From: Bradyrhizobium genosp. L
GTDB taxonomy: Bacteria > Pseudomonadota > Alphaproteobacteria > Rhizobiales > Xanthobacteraceae
Length of the DNA: 64,000 nucleotides
Assembly (NCBI RefSeq): GCF_015624485.1
Contig: NZ_CP061378.1
Coordinates: forward strand, 4,216,001 to 4,280,000
Direction: 5' to 3'
Shown here piece after piece: positions 28,723 through 37,286 of this stretch; the first letter of the stretch is position 1; the number at the start of each line of letters is the position of its first letter. The notes under the pieces are model-generated. The model was not told where the DNA came from, searched no databases, and saw only the letters and a program-made list of their open reading frames with translations. The position numbers were made by a program, and so were the translations under genes.

Positions 28723-29631
28723 TCAACTCGCCATGAAGGCGAGCATGTCTGACAGCAGCTGCTCGCTGTGCGTCAGCGGCAGCGCGTGCGGTGCATTCGC
28801 ATAGACGGTGAGCTTGCTGTCCTTGATTAGCCTCGCCGTCTTGGTGCCGGTCAGGGCGAGCGGTGCGCTGGCGTCGTTGTCGCCGTGGACGATCAGGCTT
28901 GGGCGATCAATCTTCGCCGCTGCCGCGCGCAGATCGGCGAAGGAGATCGTCTTGCGGCAGGCCAGCGCGACCGGCAGCGGCACGCTCAGCATCATCTGCC
29001 TGATCCAGGCCCGCGTCACCTCCGGCGTATCGGGCATAAAGAACGGCGCTTCGTTGGCGGCGATCCATTTCGAAAAGTCCTGCGCCATGGCCGCGTTCTG
29101 CGCGTCGATCATCGGCTGCGGCACCGCGTCGGGATTGTCTTCGGTCTTGACCAGGAACGGCGTCGTCGGCGCCACCAGCACCAGCCGCGCGATGCGCTCC
29201 GAGCCGTGGCGCGCGAGGTAGTTCACCGCCTCGATCGATCCCATCGAATGCGCCACCAGCGTGACGTCGCGCAGGTCGCGCTGCTCGATCACGGCGGCGA
29301 CATCGTCGGTCAACGTCTCCAGATCGTAGCCGGTCATCGGCATCTCGGAGCGGCCGTGCCCGCGCCGGTCAGGCGCGACGCAGCGATAGCCCTTGTCGTT
29401 GAGGGCAACGATATGGCTGCCCCAGACGCTGGAATTGAACGTCCAGGCGGCAAGCAACACGACAGGCTTGCCCGCGCCCCAATCCTGCACGAACAGCTTT
29501 GTGCCGTCCTTCGCGGTGGCGTGGAGCGGCCGGGTCGCCTGCTGCGCACTGGCCGGTTGCGCACCCGCGACCGACGCCGCCGCCAGCGCGGTGCCGGCCA
29601 ACGTTGCTTCGAGGACAGTCCGACGGTTCAT
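28723..29631 (-). CDS. Alpha/beta hydrolase with twin-arginine-like signal
   Basis: The 302-residue protein starts with MNRRTVLEATLAGTALAAAS and an AxA cleavage region (ASAQQ), so it is exported, probably by Tat. It is an alpha/beta hydrolase of the chloroperoxidase/esterase type. The serine nucleophile elbow is VAHSMGSIEAV, the acid is in HGDNDASAP and the base is in NAPHALPLTH. ATG 29631 is chosen because GGGAG lies eight bases upstream. It is transcribed towards the MFS gene, so it is a separate unit. Its substrate may be an ester in the same catabolic locus. Confidence 0.88.
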   Translation of the reverse strand: MNRRTVLEATLAGTALAAASVAGAQPASAQQATRPLHATAKDGTKLFVQDWGAGKPVVLLAAWTFNSSVWGSHIVALNDKGYRCVAPDRRGHGRSEMPMTGYDLETLTDDVAAVIEQRDLRDVTLVAHSMGSIEAVNYLARHGSERIARLVLVAPTTPFLVKTEDNPDAVPQPMIDAQNAAMAQDFSKWIAANEAPFFMPDTPEVTRAWIRQMMLSVPLPVALACRKTISFADLRAAAAKIDRPSLIVHGDNDASAPLALTGTKTARLIKDSKLTVYANAPHALPLTHSEQLLSDMLAFMAS

Positions 29632-29741
29632 CTCGCATCTCCCTTGCAGGTCGATCGGCAGCGGCAGTGCCGCCTTCTTGTCGATCATCGCAAAGGAAGA
29701 TCGTGCGTGCGATTACGCGTCAGGTAATCGCAGGCGCGAGG

Positions 29742-30764
29742 TCATGTCAGCTTGCCCGTATACTTCTCCAGCGTCGCCCAGGCATCCGCGCCGTAGGTCT
29801 TCTGCCACTGGGCATAGAAGCCGGCCTTCACCAGCGCCGCCCTGAACTGCACCGGATCGGGCGTGTTGAAGGTCATGCCCTTCGCCGTCAGTTCGGCCTG
29901 CAATGAGCGATCCATCTCGACCAGATCCGCCCGCTCCTTCACCGCCGCGGCGTCGAACGCCGCGTTGATGATCTCGAGCAGGTCGGGCGGCAGGCTCGCC
30001 ATGGCGCGGCGGTTGCCGAGGATCCAGTAGCCGCTCCAGCAATGGTTCGACAGTGCGCAGTATTTCTGCACCTCGTAGAGCTTTCCAGTCGAGACCTGCG
30101 CCAAGGGATTCTCCTGGCCTTCGACGATATGGGTCTGCAACGCCGAATAGAGCTCGTTGTAACTGATACTCGAGGGCAGCGCGCCGAGGCCGGAGAACAA
30201 CGAGGTCAGCAGCGCGGTCACCGGCACGCGGATCTTGAAGCCCTTGAAATCGTCGATGCTGTTCAGCTGCCGGTTCGACGACGAGGTGATCTGGCGGAAG
30301 CCGTTGTCCCAGACCTTGCGCAGCGGCGTCACACCGGTCTTGGTGATGGCGTCGCGCACGAAGTCGCCGACGCCGCCATCCATCGCCGCCCAGACCTGAT
30401 CGTAGGATTGGAACGCAAAGCCGATGCTGGGCAGGCCCGACAGCGGCACCAGGATCGACAGGGTCAGGCTCGGCGCCGCCATCAATTCGATGCCGCCGGC
30501 GCGGACCTGCGACAGCATTTCGGGGTCGCCGCCAAGCTGGCTGTTGGGAAACACCGTGATGTTGACCCGGCCAGACGATTGCGCAGCCACCGCCTTGGCA
30601 GCCTCGACCAGGCGAATCGTCAGCGGATGGGTTTCCGGGGTGTCTACGCCAAGCTTAAAATCGAACTCGGCCGCGGCAAGAACCCGTTTGCCAAACATCG
30701 TGGCGGCGACCGCACCGGAGCCGCCTGCCAGCAGGCCCCTGCGGGTCATCTTCATTGTTTTCAT
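29742..30764 (-). CDS. TRAP transporter substrate-binding protein (DctP family), orphan
   Basis: The 340-residue periplasmic protein starts with a Tat-type signal (MTRRGLLAGGSGAVAA). The DctP fold follows, with ETHPLTIRLVEAAK, ITVFPNSQLGGDPEML and the ligand arginine region GFKIRVPVTALL. The last usually binds a carboxylate of an organic acid. ATG 30764 has GGGAG about 12 bases upstream in an A/T-rich leader. No DctQ or DctM membrane genes are in the window, so it works with subunits encoded elsewhere or has another role. Confidence 0.9.
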   Translation of the reverse strand: MKTMKMTRRGLLAGGSGAVAATMFGKRVLAAAEFDFKLGVDTPETHPLTIRLVEAAKAVAAQSSGRVNITVFPNSQLGGDPEMLSQVRAGGIELMAAPSLTLSILVPLSGLPSIGFAFQSYDQVWAAMDGGVGDFVRDAITKTGVTPLRKVWDNGFRQITSSSNRQLNSIDDFKGFKIRVPVTALLTSLFSGLGALPSSISYNELYSALQTHIVEGQENPLAQVSTGKLYEVQKYCALSNHCWSGYWILGNRRAMASLPPDLLEIINAAFDAAAVKERADLVEMDRSLQAELTAKGMTFNTPDPVQFRAALVKAGFYAQWQKTYGADAWATLEKYTGKLT

Positions 30765-30956
30765 TATTATTTTTCTCCCAGACGCCTTCCCGCGCCGGCG
30801 GCCAATTTCAGCCCTCCGCCTCTGTGACGCAAGACACGGAGAAACCAATCCGCCCGTGGGATGAAACCATTTCCGGGAACCCACGAAACGATCCGGAAAC
30901 AGATGGGCCTTACGAGTATCTGCAACACATGGCGCATAGACGCCTGGGAGGCGATC

Positions 30957-31157
30957 ATGAACCACTCGATCCATTCAGCGGACCGTTCGACCCACCTCAA
31001 GATCGTGGTCGTTGCCCTCGTGGCCGGCATCGCGGTCGCGGCTTTCGGCATTTCGGCCCGCAACGCGGACTTCACCCAGACCGCCCAGTCGACTCAGGTC
31101 ATCAAGGCCGGCAAGCCGGTGGTGATCACCTCGTCGGGCACCTCGACCGTCCGCTAA
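30957..31157 (+). CDS. Small single-pass membrane or secreted protein
   Basis: A 66-residue protein with one hydrophobic helix (HLKIVVVALVAGIAVAAFGIS) after a short polar N-terminus, then a Thr/Gln-rich tail of 35 residues. The orientation suggests the tail is in the periplasm. GGGAGG six bases before ATG 30957 is a strong ribosome-binding site and an intrinsic terminator follows 30 bases after the stop, so this is a complete one-gene unit. I do not recognise a function. It lies divergent from the TRAP binding protein. Confidence 0.75.
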   Translation: MNHSIHSADRSTHLKIVVVALVAGIAVAAFGISARNADFTQTAQSTQVIKAGKPVVITSSGTSTVR

Positions 31158-31186
31158 CGACTTTCCCGACCTCGGCAGACAAAACG

Positions 31187-31207
31187 GCCGCCTCTGGCGG
31201 CTTTTTT
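31187..31207 (+). terminator. Intrinsic terminator
   Basis: GCCGCC (31187-31192), loop TCT, GGCGGC (31196-31201) and six T residues form a standard Rho-independent terminator for the 66-residue protein gene. Confidence 0.9.
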
Positions 31208-31497
31208 GTTGCCTGAACGTCATCCGCTGAATTGACACAGCTGTCTCATTCCGGCGCAGGCATCGATCGGTCATCGGCGGGATCGGCGTCCTCCGTCGGG
31301 CAATGAACCAAGCTGCCGCTGGCCGCACGGAGCCAAAAGCCGCCGACGGCCCCGCCTCCCCGCAAGCGTTAACCGCGTTGCGCGCCTTTCCCCCGACTGA
31401 CCGCCGCTCCGCAAGCCGCGGCACGATCGCTGCCATTCCAAAGCGTCTCCCCCCGCACGCGCCCCGATGCGGGACAGGCAGAGTTTGGAGGAGTGCG
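31208..31497 (+). other. Leader region of the UbiA-GT-HAD operon
   Basis: The 340 bases between the small protein stop and ATG 31498 hold the terminator at 31187-31207 and then about 290 bases without a gene. An open frame begins at 31303 in phase with the UbiA gene, but its first 65 codons have no UbiA-like content. GGAGGAG before 31498 marks the true start. The operon promoter should be here; I see no clear boxes. Confidence 0.5.
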
Positions 31498-32487
31498 ATG
31501 TCCGTTACCAATCACGCCCAGCCGACCGCCGGGATCGCCGACTACATTGCGATCGCCAGGCCCGACCACTGGATCAAGCATGTGCTGATCATCCCCGGCA
31601 TCGCCTTCGCGCTGATCATGTCGCAGACCGGGCCGATCGAGGTCACGACGCTCGCCGAGCGCATCATGATCTGCCTGTTCGTCGCGATGGCGCTGTCCTC
31701 GGCCAACTACACCATCAACGAATGGCTCGACGCGCCCTTCGACGCCATGCACCCGACCAAGCGTTCGCGGCCCGCGGTGCAGACTGCGATGTCGCCGACC
31801 ATCGTGTTTGCCCAGTACATCCTGCTCACCGCGGCCGGCATCTGGGCCGCCAACAAGCTCGGCTACGCCTTCGCCACCACCGCCGTCGTCTTCGCGGTGT
31901 TCGGCGTGATCTATAATGTGCGTCCGATCCGCGCCAAGGACCGCGCCTTCCTCGACGTCATCGTGGAGTCCCTCAACAATCCGCTGCGCTTCCTGTTCGG
32001 CTGGTTCGCCGTGGTGCCGGCGATCGCCCCGCCAACCTCGATCCTGCTCGCCTACTGGTGCGGCGGCGCCTTCCTGATGGCCGCCAAGCGCGTCTCCGAG
32101 CATCGCGCCATCGTCGAGGCCGGCGGCACCGCCAACCTTGCCGCCTATCGCCCCTCGTTCGCGGTCTACACCCATTCGAGCCTGGTCACGAGTTGCCTCG
32201 TTTATGCCCAGGGCTTCGCCTTCATGATGGCGATCTTCCTGTTGAAGTACCGCATCGAATATCTCGTCGTCGTCCCGATGCTGATCGCGCTGTTCGCTGC
32301 CTATATGCGTCTGGCGCTGACGCCGGATTCCGCCGCGGCGCGGCCGGAAGAACTGATGCGGCAGCCGGCGATGCTGATCGCGGCTGCCGTCACGATGGCC
32401 TTGTTCGGCGTGCTCACGTTCATCGACCTGCCCTGGCTCAATACGCTGACCAGCTCGGACCTGATCCATCTCAGCGGGATCCGCTAA
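31498..32487 (+). CDS. UbiA-superfamily transferase, similar to decaprenyl-phosphate phosphoribosyltransferase
   Basis: The 329-residue protein has about nine helices. The first catalytic motif is NEWLDAPFDAMHPTKRSRPA (residues 74-93), with the Asn-x3-Asp-x3-Asp metal/diphosphate site and the HPTKR-x-RP extension. That extension is typical of the branch that transfers phosphoribose from PRPP to polyprenyl phosphate (DPPR synthase, Rv3806c type). It also has a cytoplasmic motif with AAKRVSEHR near residues 195-203, like the GKRYAE of that branch. GGAGGAG lies six bases before the start. The next gene starts one base after the stop. Ubiquinone, haem or chlorophyll substrates are less likely given the HPTKR motif. 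Confidence 0.8.
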   Translation: MSVTNHAQPTAGIADYIAIARPDHWIKHVLIIPGIAFALIMSQTGPIEVTTLAERIMICLFVAMALSSANYTINEWLDAPFDAMHPTKRSRPAVQTAMSPTIVFAQYILLTAAGIWAANKLGYAFATTAVVFAVFGVIYNVRPIRAKDRAFLDVIVESLNNPLRFLFGWFAVVPAIAPPTSILLAYWCGGAFLMAAKRVSEHRAIVEAGGTANLAAYRPSFAVYTHSSLVTSCLVYAQGFAFMMAIFLLKYRIEYLVVVPMLIALFAAYMRLALTPDSAAARPEELMRQPAMLIAAAVTMALFGVLTFIDLPWLNTLTSSDLIHLSGIR

Positions 32488-32488
32488 A

Positions 32489-34114
32489 ATGTCGATCGCA
32501 GCCCCGTTCGAGACGTCGAAGACCAATGTCGGCATCGTCACAGCGGCCCTGTTGTTCACAGGGCTGCTCGTGCTGCTGGACGGTCCGATCTGGCTGGTGA
32601 AACTGGTGCCGACCCAGGACGGGCCGGTGCATCTCGCGCAGGCCGATCTGATCGCCCGGTTCGGCTGGGGCGGCGCGCTCGCCGAGCCGGCGGCGTCGTT
32701 CTATCAGTGGAATCCGCGCATCGAACCGAATTCGGCGATCTATCTGCTGCTCGCCGGCCTGATCCGGCTCACCGGCGATCCCCTGGTCGCGAACAGCCTG
32801 TTCCTCAGCCTCTACGGCCTGCTCTGGATCGTCGCAGCGTTCGTCGCAGGCCGAGCCGAGACCGATCGACCAATGTTGCCCGCGCTGCTGTTGCTGCCGA
32901 TCGCCTTCGGCGTCTTCATCCATTGGGGCTTCTACAATTTCGCGCTCGGCGTCCCGCTGTTGCTGCTGTTCGCGAGCTTCTGGCGCAATCTGGGCGGACG
33001 CCGCGATGCGCTCGCCTTCGTCGCGACCGCGCTGTTTCTCGCTACGCTCTACCTCACCCACATCACCTCGGTCGTTGCCGCCTGTCTGCTGCTCGCCGCC
33101 GACGGCATCGCGCGGGCGATCGCGACATTGCAGCGGCAGGATGCAAGGGCGGCGATGCGGCGATTGCTGCTCGACGGCGCCTGGGCGGCGGCTGCGGCGT
33201 TGCCGATCCTGCTCCTGATCGCAAGCTTCCTGCTCGCCTACCAGAACATTCCCGGCGAGACGGCGAGCGCCGAGGGCGGCATCACCCAGATCATCCGCCG
33301 CATCGCGGGTGCGACCTATCTCTACACCTTCACCTGGTGGGAGGTGGTGGCGCTGGCGCCGGTGCTCGGCGCGATCGTCGTGGCTGGCTTTGTGGCGCTG
33401 CGGCGCTTTCGATCCGGCGATCTCTTGTGGCCGGCTTTCTTCATCCTCGTGGCCGCGCTCTCGCTGCTCAACCTGAAGACCGGCTCGGCGCTGCTGTCGG
33501 AACGGCTTGCCCCCTATAGCGGGATTGCGATCGTGCTCACGATCGCAAGCCGCCAGGCCGCGCCTCGCCTGGTCCGCCTGCTCTGCCTTGCGGCACTGTC
33601 CGGCCTGGTCGGACAGACGGCGGTGCGCGCCATCGCCTACAAGAGCTGGGCGCCGGTGCTGGAGAGCGAGCTTGCCGCCGGCCGCGCCAATCCCGGCCAG
33701 ACTTTTGCCAATGCCGACCTGATCGCCCAGCGCGACAGCCATTTGTTCGCCTGGCGCATCCGCCCGACGTTGCATGCGGCGCAGACCGCGGCACTCGCGG
33801 GCGGTGGCGTCAGCCTGTCGTCGACGCTGCCGTCGACGCGGTATTTCGGCTACTTTCCGCTGCAATACAACGAGACGCACGACTTCATGCGCGCCACGCC
33901 GGATTGGCAGGACGCGCCCGACGTGGCCTCAGTTGCCAGGTTCCGCGCCGCCAACCGCGGCGCGCCGCAGGTGCTGATCGTCTCGGCCTTGGACGACGAC
34001 GGCGCCGCGTTTGCCAGCAAGTTCGGCTACGGCGACTGCCGGACCACCGACACCGGCGCGCGCGAGATCAATGTCTGCAAGACATCGACCCAGTTGAGCG
34101 CGGCGCATGACTGA
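32489..34114 (+). CDS. Polytopic membrane protein, GT-C glycosyltransferase-like
   Basis: The 541-residue protein has 10-12 helices in its first 400 residues and a soluble C-terminal domain of about 130 residues that would be periplasmic. The first periplasmic loop reads VPTQDGPVHLAQA (Asp44-Gly45-Pro46, His48), in the position where GT-C enzymes that use polyprenyl-phosphate sugars keep their catalytic acidic residue. It starts one base after the UbiA stop and its end overlaps the HAD gene by eight bases, so the three are made together. I infer transfer of a lipid-linked pentose to an unknown acceptor. It could instead be a non-catalytic membrane protein. Confidence 0.65.
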   Translation: MSIAAPFETSKTNVGIVTAALLFTGLLVLLDGPIWLVKLVPTQDGPVHLAQADLIARFGWGGALAEPAASFYQWNPRIEPNSAIYLLLAGLIRLTGDPLVANSLFLSLYGLLWIVAAFVAGRAETDRPMLPALLLLPIAFGVFIHWGFYNFALGVPLLLLFASFWRNLGGRRDALAFVATALFLATLYLTHITSVVAACLLLAADGIARAIATLQRQDARAAMRRLLLDGAWAAAAALPILLLIASFLLAYQNIPGETASAEGGITQIIRRIAGATYLYTFTWWEVVALAPVLGAIVVAGFVALRRFRSGDLLWPAFFILVAALSLLNLKTGSALLSERLAPYSGIAIVLTIASRQAAPRLVRLLCLAALSGLVGQTAVRAIAYKSWAPVLESELAAGRANPGQTFANADLIAQRDSHLFAWRIRPTLHAAQTAALAGGGVSLSSTLPSTRYFGYFPLQYNETHDFMRATPDWQDAPDVASVARFRAANRGAPQVLIVSALDDDGAAFASKFGYGDCRTTDTGAREINVCKTSTQLSAAHD

Positions 34115-34745
34115 GCTCCGACTCGATACCATGACGATCGACCGGCCGGCACCGCGGGCGACAAAGGCCGGCGCATCGAACGCGGTGCTCAGCCTGCCCA
34201 ACACCGTGCCGCTGGTGCTCGACCTCGACGGCACGCTGATCCGGGGCGACCTGCTCTATCTCAGCTTCTTCTCGATCCTGCGCCGCAATCCGCTCGCCGC
34301 GCTGATGACGCCGGTCTGGCTGCTGCGCGGCCGTGCCGCGCTGAAACGGCAGCTCGCGCTGCGCAACCGGATCGCCTGGGACCGCATCATCCTGCACGAG
34401 GATGTCGTGGCGCTGGCGCTGCGCGAGAAGGCCACCGGCCGCCGCGTCGTGCTCGCGACCGCGGCCGACGCCGTGCTGGCCAACCAGCTCGCCTCCCGCC
34501 TGCCCTGGATCGACGAGGTGTTTGCCTCCGACGGCCGGCACAATCTGAAGGGTGCCAACAAGGCCACTCTGCTCCGCCAGACCTTCCCGCATGGCTTCAT
34601 CTATGCCGGCGACAGTGCCTCCGACCTTGCGGTCTGGGCGCAGGCTGCGGGGATCATCACCGTCAATGCCAACGAAGCTGTGCGTAAAGCTGTGCGGGCG
34701 CTTGGAAAGCCGACCCTGCATCTGCCCGGCCGGCGCCTGATCTGA
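34107..34745 (+). CDS. HAD-superfamily phosphatase, partner of the UbiA transferase
   Basis: The 212-residue cytoplasmic protein has HAD motif I LVLDLDGTLIRGD (Asp39 nucleophile, Asp41), a helical cap, motif II around VLATAADAVLA, a motif III lysine (KGANKATLL) and motif IV YAGDSASDLAVW. The segment LHEDVVALALREK and the overall form resemble the HAD domain found fused to UbiA transferases in other bacteria; here it is a separate gene. In the model it would remove the 5-phosphate from polyprenyl-phosphoryl-5-phosphoribose. It overlaps the GT-C gene end by eight bases. Confidence 0.8.
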   Translation: MTELRLDTMTIDRPAPRATKAGASNAVLSLPNTVPLVLDLDGTLIRGDLLYLSFFSILRRNPLAALMTPVWLLRGRAALKRQLALRNRIAWDRIILHEDVVALALREKATGRRVVLATAADAVLANQLASRLPWIDEVFASDGRHNLKGANKATLLRQTFPHGFIYAGDSASDLAVWAQAAGIITVNANEAVRKAVRALGKPTLHLPGRRLI

Positions 34746-34850
34746 TATCCTAATGACAGCTTAAAGTGACTGTTCGATTGCTACCCAGTCCGCGGCCCCA
34801 GTTTTAAAAATTGTTCCCTAAGGTCAGCGTCAACGAAGGCGTAGGCCACA

Positions 34851-35051
34851 ATGAATTTGCAGCAGCAAACCGTTTCGACCGGCTTCAAGATCATCTGCAC
34901 CGATTGCGGCAGCCTGTCGATCAAGCCGACCGACCCGGCGCGTGCGTCCGACGACACCATCATCGAATGCCGCCGCTGCAATGCCGTGCGCGGCACGATG
35001 GCCGACCTGCACGTGCTGGCGCGGCGCGGCCGCGACCTGTTCGAATTCTAA
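34851..35051 (+). CDS. Small zinc-ribbon protein
   Basis: A 66-residue protein with two CxxC pairs, CTDCG near residue 16 and CRRCN near residue 41, which should bind one zinc ion in a rubredoxin-like knuckle. The C-terminus is short and charged. The function is not known. It starts 105 bases after the HAD gene and could be a separate unit or the tail of that operon. Confidence 0.75.
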   Translation: MNLQQQTVSTGFKIICTDCGSLSIKPTDPARASDDTIIECRRCNAVRGTMADLHVLARRGRDLFEF

Positions 35052-35068
35052 CCCGCGCGGTCCGCTGG

Positions 35069-35260
35069 ATGCTGTCAAATCCGAAAGCCGCGACGTCGAG
35101 CGACATCCCGATGGACACGATCTGGTCGATCCTCGATGCCGCCAACGAACTGGGCGACACCCACACCGTCGACGCCTGCCGTCGCGTCATCGACGCCAGT
35201 CTGCGTGGCGCCCTGCCGGGCCAATCCGACCTCGACGCGATCGCCGCATTCTTTGCCTGA
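35069..35260 (+). CDS. Small hypothetical protein
   Basis: A frame of 63 codons, or 49 from ATG 35111, that starts 17 bases after the zinc-ribbon gene. The predicted protein is helical and acidic (MDTIWSILDAANELGDTHTV, then a second amphipathic helix). No good ribosome-binding site stands before either ATG. GC-rich third positions support coding. I do not recognise a family. Confidence 0.5.
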   Translation: MLSNPKAATSSDIPMDTIWSILDAANELGDTHTVDACRRVIDASLRGALPGQSDLDAIAAFFA

Positions 35261-35492
35261 CCGCCGGCGCCGCCTTCGCGTAGCCAACAGCGATCGGTCG
35301 GATCACGTGTTCGCGAGCCGCGCACACGGCATTGACCCGACCGCGACGTGCGGTGCCGCAAGTGTCGGGAGAACGGGACAATCCGTCGTTCTGTGATCAG
35401 CAACACGGAAACAAAACGCACGATTTGGCCTAACTTGCCTCGGCTGAGGTTGCTGGCTATCAGTCCCGAGTCTTGCGGGACTGGACCGGCTG

Positions 35493-36758
35493 ATGAAACT
35501 GACGCGCGATGATCTGCTGGTCGGGGCCACCATCCCCGCCTTTTTCATCGCCAGCGTCGTGTCGATGATCGCCTGCGGGCATGTCTTTCCGGCAATGCAT
35601 TTCTGGCGTTCCGACAGCGTCACCGCCCAGGCCGTTCTCGGCACCGCCGTGATGCTGGTGTTCGTCCCGGCGTTCGTCGCCGCCAGATTCAGCTTCGGCT
35701 ATCTCGTGGCCTTCTCGCTGCTGTCGGCCGTGTTCGGATTCGTCTGGCTCAGCTTCTTCAGCGCGTTCGATTATCCGCACACGATCGCGCGCTGGGCCAT
35801 GATCGCCGCGCTGGCCGCATCGATGATCCCGCTGCTGCTGCAGAATTTTCCGCTCTGGCGCCCGGCTTTGTCGGAAGCGGCATGGGAGCGGATCGTCGTG
35901 CTGCTGCTCGGCGCGTCGTTTGCCGTGCTGGTCGGAGACGCCTTCTACGGCGTCCATCTCGGCGATCCCTTCGGGGCCGTACGCAGCACCATCACGCGCC
36001 CCCTGTTGCTGAACTATCTCACCGGCATCGTCATCGGCGCCGTCCTGCCCTATCTGTTCGCGCACTACGCGACGCGCAAACGATGGGGACTGGCGATCGG
36101 CGTGCTGCTGCTCGCGCTCTGCTTCTATCCGGTCGTCATCAACAAGACGGTTCTGCTGCTGCCGGTCTGGCTGCCGTTCCTGTTCTGGCTGTTCGGCCGC
36201 GTCAGTCCGCGCCAGGCCACCGTGCTGGCGCTTCTGATCCCGATCATCATCGGCTTGATCGCCTTTACCATCCTGCTCGCCGACCACCGCCTCGTGCTGT
36301 TCAGCGCCATCAATTTGCGGCTGATCGCGATCCCGTCGCTGGCGCTCGACCACTATGCGGACTATTTCGCCCACCGCGAGCTCACCCATTTCTGCCAGAT
36401 CTCGGTCGTGCATTACGTGACGGGTTGCCGCTATGGCGAGCTCGGGCCGGCGCTTGCCCAAGTCTATCAGGACGGCAATTTCAACGCCTCGTTCCTCGCC
36501 ACCGAGGGCATCGCCTCGGTCGGCCTTGCGCTCGCCCCGCTATCGGCCTTCGTGTGCGGCCTGATCCTGTCGGTCGGATCGATGGTCTCGCGCCATCTGC
36601 CGCCGCGCTTCATCGCGGTGTCCTCGGGCATCGCCGTCCAGGCGATCATGAACGTGCCGCTGACGACAGGGTTGCTGTCGAACGGGATCGCGCTGTTGTT
36701 TCTGCTGTGGTGGCTGACGCCGGAGCCGCAGACGGAACTGCGTCAGCAACCCGGCTAG
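35493..36758 (+). CDS. Polytopic membrane protein, possible O-antigen/oligosaccharide polymerase (Wzy-like)
   Basis: The 421-residue protein has about 12 helices. A large loop near residues 295-345 contains HFCQISVVHYVTGCRYGE and YQDGNFNASFLATEGIASVG. A long periplasmic loop followed by a Gly-rich, Asn/Ala-containing helix start is the general look of Wzy-type polymerases, which are poorly conserved in sequence. It might lengthen a surface polysaccharide. The nearby GT-C operon makes a shared cell-surface role possible. Its ATG 35493 lies 232 bases after the small gene upstream. Confidence 0.6.
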   Translation: MKLTRDDLLVGATIPAFFIASVVSMIACGHVFPAMHFWRSDSVTAQAVLGTAVMLVFVPAFVAARFSFGYLVAFSLLSAVFGFVWLSFFSAFDYPHTIARWAMIAALAASMIPLLLQNFPLWRPALSEAAWERIVVLLLGASFAVLVGDAFYGVHLGDPFGAVRSTITRPLLLNYLTGIVIGAVLPYLFAHYATRKRWGLAIGVLLLALCFYPVVINKTVLLLPVWLPFLFWLFGRVSPRQATVLALLIPIIIGLIAFTILLADHRLVLFSAINLRLIAIPSLALDHYADYFAHRELTHFCQISVVHYVTGCRYGELGPALAQVYQDGNFNASFLATEGIASVGLALAPLSAFVCGLILSVGSMVSRHLPPRFIAVSSGIAVQAIMNVPLTTGLLSNGIALLFLLWWLTPEPQTELRQQPG

Positions 36759-36930
36759 CGAGCCGGGCCGATCCACCCGATCATCGCGCGCGGCCCTGGA
36801 TGGCCACAGGAACTAAGGACGGCGCCGGGCAAAACCCGCGCCCTGTGCAGGATTTGCAACGTCCTTGACTAACGGGATGCAGGCCATTATGCCCTCGGTT
36901 CTGCGCGGATCAATCCGATGACCGGCATCC

Positions 36931-37007
36931 GCGGGAGTAGCTCAGTTGGTTAGAGCGCCGCCCTGTCACGGCGGAGGCCGCGGGTTCGAGTCCCGTCTCT
37001 CGCGCCA
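36931..37007 (+). tRNA. tRNA-Asp (GTC)
   Basis: A 77-base cloverleaf with acceptor GCGGGAG pairing CTCTCGC, D-loop AGCTCAGTTGGTTAGAGC, anticodon stem-loop with GTC (CCCTGTCACGG), T-loop GGTTCGAGTCC and encoded CCA. Confidence 0.97.
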
Positions 37008-37286
37008 TTCATTTCAATGGCTTAGCACCAAAACTTCCGAACCGGCGTCGACTGCTACAACATCGTTGATGCGGAATGTGGCCTGTTTTCAGGGGAAACA
37101 GCGTAGTCAGCCGCGCCCCGAATCGAATAAGGCCTGATACGTCTTGGTTTCCTGACGCTGGTCCGGCGCTGCCGCTGTCAGAACCGCCGGCCTCGGGACT
37201 CTTCGGGACACATTCCCGACGCGAACGGCTTCGACCATTCGCATGAAAGCAGCAATCCAGCCATTCAGCACTGAGGAGGGCCACAC

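Noticed and set aside
31369-32559. A 396-codon minus-strand frame opposite the UbiA gene
   Set aside because: The UbiA motifs are on the plus strand; the reverse frame is low complexity.
36931-37007. tRNA-Asp as an integration site for a genomic island
   Set aside because: There is no integrase gene, no second copy of the tRNA 3' end, and the flanking genes (HU, pepT) are core genes.
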